From the NCBI GenBank assembly GCA_003864495.1, contig ML133451.1:460000-523999 (forward strand): 64,000 nt of DNA. The letters are read 5' to 3'. The notes below the pieces were generated by a model. That model was not told the origin of the DNA, ran no database searches, and saw only the letters and a program-made list of their open reading frames with translations. The position numbers and the translations under genes are program-made. Below, one piece after another: positions 47,066-58,882 of this stretch (positions are counted from its first letter, which is position 1; each line of letters begins with the position of its first letter). This DNA is from Nemopilema nomurai (taxonomy: Eukaryota; Cnidaria; Scyphozoa; Rhizostomeae; Rhizostomatidae).

Positions 47066-50000
47066 ATGGTGCGAACCCTGTTGTGTCAGCCGTTGTGCGA
47101 GCCGAAGATTTTCACAGACAACTATGAACCAACTTGCTGCTGCTGCACTCCGAATGGGCTTGTTCTTGTCGGGTCTGCTTCTCGGGTCCATGTCTACTCT
47201 GCATCGGGCAGAACGAACTGCCGGGTCATTCACAGCTTTCCTACCGCTGGAATTCCCAAGAAGCTGGCATTTTGTCAATTCCGTGGATACATAGCGTCAA
47301 TGGAAAATAAGTCCTTAGAGTCCCGCTCTGGTGCTACCAGTAGGGCACATAACGCCAGAGTCTATGTCAATTGGACCAATGTTTCTGCAGACTCATTGTA
47401 TCTCCCACATCACCGTACAGGGTACACACTTTTGATCATTGCGCCTTTCAGCATGATTAATTATTACACATTATCATTACTCATTACACATTGCGTGAAT
47501 TATCATTATACTTTAGAAAAATTAGGTGTGACAGAAACGAAAGGAGATGGCAAATAAACTTGTTTTTTAACATTACTTGCAGTACATTAATCAAGTGCTC
47601 CAGTTTCTTTAAGATAAAGACAATGATTAGCAGCTACTCAAGTTTCTTAAGAGCTTGTCATATGCTGGCGAGGATATCATATTAGCAAAACTAAAACCTA
47701 GTATCCGTATATCACTTTCATCACATCACTTTATAGTTTCATCACTTTTCTCTAGTGGTCTTGGCCAGAAATTTGTAACTTTTCATACAGGACTTTTATG
47801 TGTACTTTGTGTTCTTCTAAAAAATTCTAAATGACCCTGTTCTGTTTGAAGCATTTACTCTGTTTGAAGCAGGCACATTCTTCTCCATTTGTAGGTATTC
47901 TAGAGAAACTTCAATCATCCACAATTATGCTGGAAAGTATTTGGCTATTGATCTCCCTATCAAATACTCAGTGACTGACATCTCATGTTGTGATGAAACT
48001 GGAAATCTAGCTGTTGCAACAGAAGCAAAATGTTATATTTTCATCTGCAAGACTATCCACTTTGGACAGGCTTCAGGGAATGATTACATCATTGATTTTG
48101 ACTGTGCATTGGAAGTTGACTCTGGTTTTCAAATCAACCAAGTTGCTTTGTTTAGATTTTATATAGCATTTGCTTCATCGCATGAAATCAGAGTTATAAA
48201 TGTCATCATGGACAAGGAAGAGTTTATTTCACAAGCAGAAGATGTTGCAAAAGATATCCAGTAAGCTTGATAATTTGGATGATAAACATTTCTACATTTT
48301 GCCTTTAATCGAACATCATGTTTTATATTAAGTTGCTTTATTTAGAGTATACAGTCATACTTACCTCTTTGAAAAGTTTCCTCGTCCTTAATTACAGTAG
48401 TTTTGCTTCTGTAAATGGCTTTTTAATCTTTCAGAGAGCAACAAATGTCGGAAAAAATCCCCCCAAATGGTACTTCTCATTGCTTGATTTGCCAGGAAAA
48501 AGCAGATGAGAATGTTATATTTTGGAACATTGACCAAGGTCACCCGCAAGGTTCTAACAGCTTGGAACATGAAACTGTAGTAATAGGGAGAGGAAAAACT
48601 CCTTCAACAACACAGAACAGCCCTATGTATGTTGTGGAAGATAGCTGTGTAAAGATGAATGCAATTGCTCAAGATGCAACCTTCATAGATTCAGAAAATA
48701 CTGCCAAAGAAGTCATTGGGTTGAAAGGGAACATTAGGGGCCATCCTCTTTTGGTGATGAATGTTTTCAATGATAGTTATTACACAGACATTACTCATCT
48801 TACAATGTTGTACAGAAGGTTTCACAATGAGCAGTTTGATCAAGCATCAGAAAGTGTTTTCATTCACAATTTGCAATTGCTCCCAGTCTATGCAGGTAAA
48901 TTTTGGTGTTATGCACTTGCTTTTGACTCTAGTTGACCCATTCACATTCTGAATAAAAATCAATCAGCTTGTTGTATCCTCTAGTGACCTTAAGCATATT
49001 TTACAGCTTTTTGCCTTAAGAAGAACAGATTGAGTTAGGCAAGTGGTCATTCAAGTCCAAAGTACTTATGATAGTCATCTTGAATGTAAGGTAGACATAT
49101 TTCAATAAATGAAGTTTCAAGTTTTTGCTCCAGATTCTGACAAAAAGGAGCATTCTTTTGAGTAAAGGGATAAAGGATAAATAGTTCTGTAAACTGTTTG
49201 CTCCATGGGTAGGGAGTAAAGATCAACGAAATTTAGACCCAAATACTTTGAGTGTATAGTAGAGAAATACTGGTGTGATGTACTAAAATATGGGACCACC
49301 AAACAGAGCTAAATGCTCTCACAAAATCTGCCAAACTAGGTTATTCATGTACTGCATGTTCTAAAATTTGCTGCCTTGTCTGTATTGATTGGGATAACAG
49401 AGATAATCAATAGACTGGGATATTATTCTCTCTTATTGCACATGTTGTTTACCAATGGGTACTTTTTGAAAACTATGCTGTTTGTCTATGCTCAGCTTTC
49501 ATTCGTTTCGTATCAATTAGTATTTTATAGAGCATCATGCGCTTTGTCTCTAAAGGACAAAGAATATTACATTTTGATATTTATTTTTTCTAGAATTCCC
49601 TGCACATTCCAGCATTCCTAGCTTTTCATTAGAGTCTCACCCGGAGGCAACAGTGCATGGCTCCCTGATCTCCCTGGGGCTGTTTTTCTCCAATGGACGA
49701 AAAGGGTTCTTGTATGACATGCTGCACGTGCCCAGGCTCCTCACCGAGTATGATTTCACTGATGAGTGCATTTCTGCTCGTCTGACACACAAGATGCTGC
49801 ATGTTGTCACAAAGAATGGTTTAGAAACATACACCACTCGCCTCTATTCTTCTGCGGCCCAGAATGCCAGGATTCATTTTCCAGACAACATCCTCTCGTC
49901 ACCTAATCTTAAAGGTAAGTTATTTAGTGCGATGCGTGAGTTTCGTTATATGTTGAAACTTATTCTCAAGCAAGATGTTTATAACAGCATTGAAGGAAGG

Positions 50001-53000
50001 CACCATGGTGCTAACTGTCATGTCTACCAGGTGAATATCTCCAATAGTAAAGCACATTATTGACTTACAATGTTTAACACATAACGTTGTGTTTCTTAAT
50101 CAACTGGCATAAAGCATCCCTGAAGATACTTTTCGGCAATGCGATTGGTTCTTTAGGTCGCGAACGGGCTTATTCCTCAGTCAGCTTCTCATCAGGTAGT
50201 GAACTGGACAACAAGAGCCCGATGAGCGAGCTGTTGGCAGATTTCAGCGAAGAAGAGCAAGGTGATGTGCAAGAAGGAATCACTCCCAAGGAGGGGTATT
50301 ATGCCAAGGTTCCTATCGAATCTCGTTCTTCAATGACTCCATCGAAGACACGGATGCCTTTCAGGCGCCGGAAGAAGGAAGTGCAAGAGAGAGACGATAG
50401 CCGAACAGACGAGAAAGACGGGCAAAAAATGGAGCGACGCCTTAGCTCCAGCTTCTTGCAACACGCTACAGGACCAGTTGTTTATAACTGGTTCGACTTG
50501 ATTCAGGTTTGGGCAAACGGAATCTTCTTTCTGTAGTCTCTTTTTGACTCTGTACTAGTTGCCTCAACAAAAGCATTATGATTTCGCTTTTTACGGAATT
50601 GTTGCACGTTGCCTTGTGTTTGTTGAGGGACTGTGTTGAACTTAGTTTCATGCGACGATTTTTGACATCACAATCGGCCAGATCTTGAAGGACCGTTTGC
50701 TAAACCCTATGACACTATTATGCTTATAAAAATTGAAAACAGATAATGCGCGTTCCTTTTGCATTCAACCTTTATTTTTCAATTTATGATTTTTCAATAT
50801 TTTCCTTTGCTACGGTGGTTGCTTCCAATACCACGATTCGCTCTTTCAAATACCGTAATTCGCTTGCTTTTCCATCCTCTTTTCTTATCTTTTGGCAGCC
50901 ATGTCCTTCAACAGAAATCGAGATTTGTCTCATTGCTATTTACCAACTGAGCGATTTCGCTTTTGTCGGCTCGACCGAGAAACACATCGTTTTACTACAG
51001 AAGAGCTTGGAGTTCAAGTGAGTCGTATCTGTATTCACTTTCATTTGCAGAAATTCATTCATCTGCTTGGCTGATTAAGTTTATCGTTTCTAGGGTCTTC
51101 TTTGTTACACGTTCAATATCTTTTACGTTTGCTTCTCTACATTAGGGACAGGCGTGGCTCCCATTCTAAAGACCGATCAGTTTCCTGGAAGGTATACGTA
51201 CGAGAGGTCACCCCAGCCCTGGATGTCTCCAGAGAAGTCGTAAGATTCCTTTCATTTCTTCCAAGTTTAGAAATGTTTTTGCATTTGTTTTGGAGGTAAG
51301 CAAGAGTTAAGCTTGAAGAATTTCTGTCCTTTTGTAGCAGTTGTTTTGCATACACCTTGTACATGTTTGCGAGTCGTAATATGATTTGGAGATTGTGGTA
51401 CTGTTTTAGTTCATCTAACTCAGAGAGAGCACAGCTACGTGAATAGAGTCACTTTGCTGTAGATTACCTTGGCACTGGCGTAGACTACCATTCTCGTATG
51501 TCTACCAGTCTACCACTAACAATGGTTTTAAGGAGTAGCTCGTTTGGACACGTGATTACAAAGCAGTGGTTTATTATGAGAAATTTAGCAACTGAAGTTT
51601 CACGCAAGATTCTTTGAAGCAATTCTCTACCCATATTATGAAAATACAACTTAAACTTTCCATATATCTATGAGAGCATAAAGTAATAATTGCTATGCGG
51701 ATTGTTTTGTCACGTAGATTGTTATACCATGCGCCATAGCATGTCCTTCTTGTCGCATTTTTCATCACGTGCTATTGTATTGAACCGTTTCCTTTCAGAT
51801 GAAGTTGATCGAGGGCTCTGAATTTGCAAACCGAGTGTTTTTCACCAGCTTCTCTCCGAGTCGCATCTTTTCCTAAGAGTGGACCTCTCTTCAAATATGG
51901 CAGAGGACAGAAAGGAGGCCGCGCGTTTGGCAATCAAAAGATCCTCCGTCAAACTTGGAGACTTTTTCTCAAGGTACAAAGTTAAATTCTAGAATCTGTT
52001 CTTCTTGCGCAAGTATGCAGTAATTGCATAAATCAATATTACTGACCCTTCTTCGTTGAACCGTTATTGTTTTGGCTTTTCTTCACTTCTTTCAACGGGT
52101 ATGCAACGACTCTTATTGCAATAAAGGTTTTATTTTGTTATCTCCAAGCTTTGCAATGTTCTGATCTCGTTTCTTTAATGACAATGTTTCAAAAAGTTGT
52201 AGCCCTAGGAATGTTTCCACCTGTCCACTAGTCACTTCCTTTTGGTAGTTTTTTGCACTACTCTCAGAGAAGCAAATGGTAGTTTACCCATCATCATGTT
52301 CTTAGGTGTGGCTCAAGCTTTGACTATTCAATGGCCAAGGAATACTACAACATGGCAGCTATTAAACTGGAACAAGTGCTTTTACGGCACTCTGTCAGAG
52401 ACAAGGAGGAAGACCTGGTGACTTTACTCTCATCATTTGTCTCTCGGTGGCTTCTTTTACCTTTTATGTGTGCTTGAAAGTATTAATCGTATCCTTCAAT
52501 TAGACTGCGTGTTATGCATTTGCTAAAACATGCTTCCAATTATTTACCTACTGTTGCACTTAAGTTGTCATTGTTCTAGAGATGTAGATTACCTCTCTCC
52601 TCTACAAATTTTGCCATAAGATTTTATTAAATATTTTTCTCTTTATATTACCTGACCTTACACTTAACTGGAAACGCTTTTCGTTTTTCCACTCTTAAAA
52701 CCATTTTTGCGCCTTTCAGGGCAATCGCTATGGCATCGGTATGATTCAGTATTTAAATGGAAAAGTTCTTTCAGACCAGGAAGAAGCTGATTTAACAGAG
52801 GTTTGTTAAAGCCTGGCTTCGCTTGAATGTTAATGTTGTTTTTAAGAAACAAAAATCATGCCAGTGCTAGGAAACCATTGACAGAAGTATTGATCGTGCA
52901 TCACACGTATACAACGGATAGGTTGCCCAAACCCAGTGCCCTTTCACAAAACGCCAGTCTGCTATCGGGTCGGCTCTTTAGGAACATACATTGACGCATT

Positions 53001-56000
53001 GCGTTTCTTGGGCTTCTCGCGCAGATGCTAGGTGATGGGACACTAAGTCATCGAAACAAATTATCAGGATGAACAAGCAGAGCTGATAGCCAGTCCTGTT
53101 TTTCGACTTGGAATGTGTCGGTATTGGCAAATGACATGTTTTCATGAGAAACGTTGCATTGAAAGTTTGAATATTTTGGCCGCAAACATGCCCTAGAACC
53201 AGTTTGAATCGAATCCCGGTTAAGTCGAATCATGAATAATCTCTATAAATCGGACAGATAACCCTTTCCTCTTTGGTTTTAAATCAAGAACATTATGCTC
53301 AAGAAATGTTTAGGAAACTTGGGATATACTGAAAATACTATTAACGCGAAAGAGAGCACTGAAAGGACGTCTTTTATGCCTGGCTTATGTGTCTAGCCAC
53401 CATTTGCAATTTTCAAATGTTGGTGGAATCTTCTTCATTAAAGAAGATCTCTCACTTCGTTTTCGAAGCTGCTTCAAAATGTCTACTTTAAGAGATTGCC
53501 ACATAATTATGATCTTCTGATATTCAGCCTTTTTTTGATAGGAATCAACACTCCACATCCTAAATATTTATGCCTCTGCTGCCCCGCAGCTACTTTCAAA
53601 TGTCATATTTGGGTCAAAATTGAAAAACATTCCGGCAGGTTGGTTGACCTTCTTACCTTGTTGCAAAAGTTTTGATCTGTTAATTGAATTCTTGTCACAT
53701 TATTCTCACTTAACATTAGATAAATCTTTCTTCTTTCCTTTTTCTTTTGAACGGCCAGTATTCGTCCTTCTTGCAGATAAAGCTGTTTTGCTGTTGGAGA
53801 GTTTTATGCCCCTTGGGGACAGCACTTCGAATCACAGGTAAAAGAACATCATGGACCATAATTTGTCTTCTGCAAGATGATTGGTCATTTCAGTATTATT
53901 CCTGGGTTTCTTTTTCACAATTGCAGGGCATTAATTTCGCATCTTTATTGCTTGGGGCACAGTCCATTCTCTTGCTTTCTAAAAAATGATCAAAATGATT
54001 TGATAAGCGCGATGAGCTTTGTATCTACCAATATGAAGCTGTTTCCGGCACTTAGTGCTACATGCATTCAATTGCAACACTTTTCTTTCGTTAAGCTCTA
54101 TATTTTCCCTGGTCTTTCTATTTTGTGCATCTTTTCTCCAAGACTTTCAGATTTGGATTTCATCGTGGTGGCAATTCTGCGTTTGCAAATCGGTGATGTA
54201 ACGCACGCTGAACATATTCTCCGGAAGTTGAACGATGTAAGCAAGAAAATCACATTCTTTTTAGATATTGCTGAGAAGCCTCAACGTTGTCTGTAAAGGC
54301 ATCTCTGCTAAATCGCCTGGCGTTCAAATCTTTGTTGGTGTATTCTATGTTTTGTATTCTACTGCTCTCTCTCTTTCTATATTTTTGTAGAAGCAGCTGA
54401 TCCAAGCAATTTCCAAGTATCCCGATAAACTGTGGAACGGAGAGAATTTATCACATCTTGGCCAGGTTGGTAGAAATGTTCGAAATGCGGCAATAGTGGG
54501 TTGCCTCTTACAATTTTTGTTTATTAGACTTTGGAACTCATTTATCCCCAAAATGCTCTTGGTCACACTGTGTTACTTTGTTTCCAACAGCTTCTTCGAA
54601 AGCATTTCGCTAAAGCGTTTGTTGACTTATTGGTGTCACTGTATGACAACGGCATCATCGACCTTAATAAGGCACTCAGTGCCTATGGGGTATGTTACTC
54701 TATCTGTCACCTTCACAGTTTTCCTATTATGGTCGACATTTGACACTTATCTAACAATCTCTCAATCTCCCCCACTTTTTGGCGCTATTAAATGGTCAGT
54801 TTCGATCTTCATCAAACAATTACATTAACCTCTTTTCTCACACTTTTTGCCCCACTGATGGCCAAACAAATTTTGTCTCGTTGAAATGATGTTCCAGTAG
54901 ATTTAGTCAATGTAAGTTGTAAATACGGTTTTTGCCTTTTTCATTTTCCTTTTTTGAAACAAATTTATTTGGTTTGTTGAAAAAACTTTTATTATATTGT
55001 TTAATAGCTTGGTGGAAATAACTTGGCAGCTGAAAAACAAAGTGTCAGAGGTTTAGATTTGCTTGAAACTCTTCTTAATGGTGTGTTTTTTTCTTGCGGT
55101 TAAACCCTTAAGAATTCATTCAGCGTGTTCTTCTTTTGTAATCAGGAACATCATATTATGCATATTTTCCCTTTCAAGTCACTGAAAAACAGTTGTTTAT
55201 AGAATCTAAGCCCTTTTCATGTCGAAAATAGTTTATTGCATTATGCAATTTTTCAGTGTAGTAGAAGTAAAAGTATATTGGAGATGCTTATCCTGAGCTT
55301 ATTTCTGTTTATACGACAATTTAGATGAGAAAAGGAAAGATGCTTTTCCAGAAATAATGGTAAGAATGTATTTTCTTCTACAAGATTCATTTTGAGCTCC
55401 CGAACTGCCCATGTACTGCCATATTTGCAGCTCCATGGTTGCAATTTCATATTCTAAAGATGATTGCCATATTTATTCTTAACCTCTTCTTCCATACGTA
55501 AACCCTTTCTGTATTAGAATGTTTTATTGTATGTTGGACCGAGTGTTGTTCTGTTAATTTGCGAAATCAGATTGCTTGATAATTACTCTTTTGTTTTAGA
55601 GTCATCTTCTACGACAGTATCATCTTTATTACGAAGCAAACATTCAGCCTGATCTCCTGAAAATTCCTCATAATCACATTGTACGTTGTATCCTCCTTTT
55701 AGGGTCATAGTAGAATATTAACGTTGTCGGTCTTTGTAGCCCAATCGACCCGTTTGGATTTGTATCTTCAAAATTCGTTGAAACTTGCCATTGAAACTTC
55801 AATGTACTCGTATTCATACCACAAATAGTTTGTCTATGAACATGCACTTTGTTATTTTGCTCCTCATTTATGTGCACTTTCTTTTCACAGCCAAAGGGGA
55901 GTGGTCATTTTGTCTCGAGGATGATTGGCTCGATAAATTGCCTCCCTTTTCAGGTATGTTATGGTACATCTCTTTTTGAGTCCTCGAAAGTGCTCTGCTC

Positions 56001-58882
56001 CACAAAGTTATGCGCTGTGTTCTTCAACCCTACAACGACGAACTTGTAGTTCGGTCATGTACCTGCTCCTGAACTTCATTCATTTGCAAGTGATCTTTGA
56101 GAGACCATGCAAATGTATCTAATGCATCGATTTCCCATCCTTCGCTTGAGCTGTATCCAGAAATACGAACATCGATAAGGATTCCTTAATCGCGGCATCG
56201 TGGTCTGTCTCGCCTCGTATTATAAATTTCACGATCTCCCAAACGGAACATAATACTGCTATGCCGAAAGTTTTTTATGAAACATTTTCATCCATTTGTT
56301 GCTTGCCCTTCATATTAACAGTCTGTAAATTGACATTATCTTTAATAACTTTTCTGTTACTTTTCCAATTACTTAAATTTAATTTTTCATTCAATTGTAT
56401 GCGCACTGACATTCGATAACTATTGCTAGACCGAGTTCAAGATAACCGAAACTAATATTCGTTGACGTTTTTTAATTTCAAGAACTGATGATTTCGTCTA
56501 CAAAAAGTTCAGTTTGCTGTAATTGCCTTCTCAAAATTAAAGGAAAATACTCGAGTTGAAGCGCTTTTCCAAGAGCTTTTAGTACCGAGCATTACAGTGG
56601 CAAAAACTTAATTTGAAAATGATTAAAACTTTCAGAGTCCAGAAAAGGCTTCGGCCACAATTTTTTATAATTCAGACTTTCCTCATCACCAGCTGAAAAC
56701 AATTTTTTTTCAATTTCTTTAATTTCTTATGATAAAAATTACTGATAAACCTTCTTCAAATATGACATTAACAGGCAAAACCTTCCTCCGGCTCCCAGCC
56801 GTGGAGCCGTCAATTTTTCTTGATTCTGAAAACGTGTATCAAATTCCTTGAACTAACTTTGAAACACAACCCAGTTCCAAGAAACGACTTTTACCGTCTG
56901 CAAATTTTTCAGGAGATCTTCCAGTTCCTCAAGACTGCCTGAGAAGAAAGCAGCAACAACAACTGTCAGCACGCAATTCACCTGAGGGCTCTCCACTCAT
57001 GCAAAAGAAAGCAGCCTCTCCTCAAGTTTGCACCTGCTGCTGTTGTAACAGTTTTCTTCTGAAAATTCAGGTATTTTCAGTGGATTTACAAACGTACCAC
57101 TATGGACAGCCTCGGCTTTGTTTTTTCCAAGCTTTTTGGTCAACGAATTCCACAATTGGCACCAGACTTGTTGACAATAATCATAATTATCAATTATCAG
57201 TTGACAATTATCAGTTGATAAAAATTATCATAAACAATTATCACCTATCATCATGAAATCGATTTATCACCTGTGTCTGTTCAGCAGGAATGCCAAAACT
57301 GTCAATTCTGTGTAATTTTGTGTTTATTGTTTATTGTGAAAAATTACACAAGCCAGATTGAAATCTTGTAAGCTTGTATTTATAGCATTAAAGTAATTGG
57401 TGGTTGATGCTCTTTTTGGAAAGCACCCACCCTGAACCAAACGATGGATTATCTTTCGTCAACCGCCAGAGGCGTTTGTATGCTGCCTCTGTTTCTTGTG
57501 TAGTCCTGTGCAGGCTAACTGTCAGCCGCCAGTAGGCCTTTTCAGTAGAGACGTTGCCTTATTCATGTTTGCTTTTGTTTCAGTCACTGGCATGCTCAAC
57601 CCATTGCACTCCGGAAACTTACGAATTGCTGCAGGAGTTCGCAACTGAAAAGAATTTCCTTGGCGAGGATTCGATGAAGTTACTCTGTTATCCTTTCACT
57701 GGAAAAGTTGTTGAAGTGAGTACCTGCTTGCAATCTACAAAAAACACATTTCTAAGATTAGCTGCTTTAATGATGGAAAAAGTACTGAGAATGTTGGGAG
57801 AGTGAGTTTAAAGTTTGTTTTCTTTCTTCGTTTAGCTGCTCTCAACTGATCGAAGGTCTGTGTGGCATCTCTTCGTGTTATTAATAAATGTTCTCTGCTT
57901 CAGGAAGATAAAATGCACGACAGGAATGACCTGTTCTAAGAACTGAATGTTGCCTTCTAGGCTGTCGAGTTCGCCATCTTCAATTATCCTGCCGTGATGC
58001 TACAGTACGCTAGAGACGTGTTTCGGTTAAAGAAAGATCAGGTTTTTGAAACTTGTTGATTTGACGTTTTCACTCGAATAGATTGATTTTCAAATCTTCT
58101 TGTTTGATTGCCTTGTTTATCTCCATGAAGTAAGTCTTCTTTTGGCCTAATTAAGAATGCTATCAGAATCTCCCTTAACCTTGTCATTTCTAGCAATTCT
58201 AATTAGCATAATAAAGATTTAATCTGTATATGCTGCGTCATAGAAGACTGCAGTTGCTTTATACGTGGTTGTTATGACTTTGATGATAGCAAGCACCCAA
58301 AGCAAATAGCTAGTTACGAATGCAGTTTTTCACTGTCTGTTTTTCCATTCCAGTGGAAGGTGCTCCTGTCCTGTCTCCTAAAGGTTCTAAAAGACGAGCT
58401 GTATGAAAGACTGAACAAGGACACTTATTTCGACGCACTGAAGGGTAATCATACTTGCTGGGGTTCTGTTCCGACTTAAATTCAAAATGAATTAAGAGAA
58501 AGCGTAATTGTGTTAATTCTGTGAATTGTAAAATATCATTAAAATTTGAAAGAAGGATGAAATACTGACTGGTCTTTTTATGACATAAACTGCGTGGTTT
58601 AAGTTTTGCAAATTTAGCCGATTCAACGCATGTTAAACTTACTCGCGTGTATTTTCCCTTACTGCATCTTCAGTGCCGGCATCTTCAGTTCTTCTTCAAA
58701 ATCTTCCAGGGACTTTATCCAAACTCGCAAGACTCTGCAGTCCCTCGGAGCTGGTCAGCCTCCTTCCAGGGGATGGAACAGCGAAGTTCTTCCTGCCATT
58801 CGTCTTGGACTCCTACCAAATTCACAATGCAGTGGCTATGAGGAATGGAATGCTGCAAGCTCACCTTGAATTGAACATCTGA
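47066..58882 (+). CDS. HPS3: HPS3 (BLOC-2 complex subunit)
   Basis: HPS3 forms BLOC-2 with HPS5 and HPS6 and directs cargo to lysosome-related organelles. 24 exons close in frame (1266 aa): 47066-47421, 47895-48260, 48435-48895, 49594-49914, 50157-50506, 50899-51017, 51146-51239, 51849-51973, 52306-52417, 52720-52800, 53542-53638, 53777-53837, 54143-54236, 54391-54465, 54528-54689, 55008-55080, 55325-55359, 55600-55684, 55891-55953, 56913-57070, 57584-57715, 57961-58041, 58354-58444, 58674-58882. Landmarks recalled from human HPS3: an N-terminal beta-propeller-like region with the YVNW motif; clathrin-box-like IIDFD at 184-188, near the human LLDFE box; LQLLPVY; LLSESHLF; a helical C-terminal half; and LLPGDGTAKFFLPF near the end. 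It exceeds the human protein (about 1004 aa) mainly through a charged insert in exon 5 (about residues 502-618) and a Gln/Cys-rich exon 20. Splice choices at exons 8, 12, 13 and 18 were decided by reading frame. Confidence 0.92.
57174..57252. repeat. A+T-rich AATTATCA repeat/hairpin cluster in HPS3 intron 20
   Basis: About six AATTATCA-type motifs, some arranged as TGACAATTATCAGTTGA near-palindromes, lie about 110 bp after exon 20. Confidence 0.6.
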
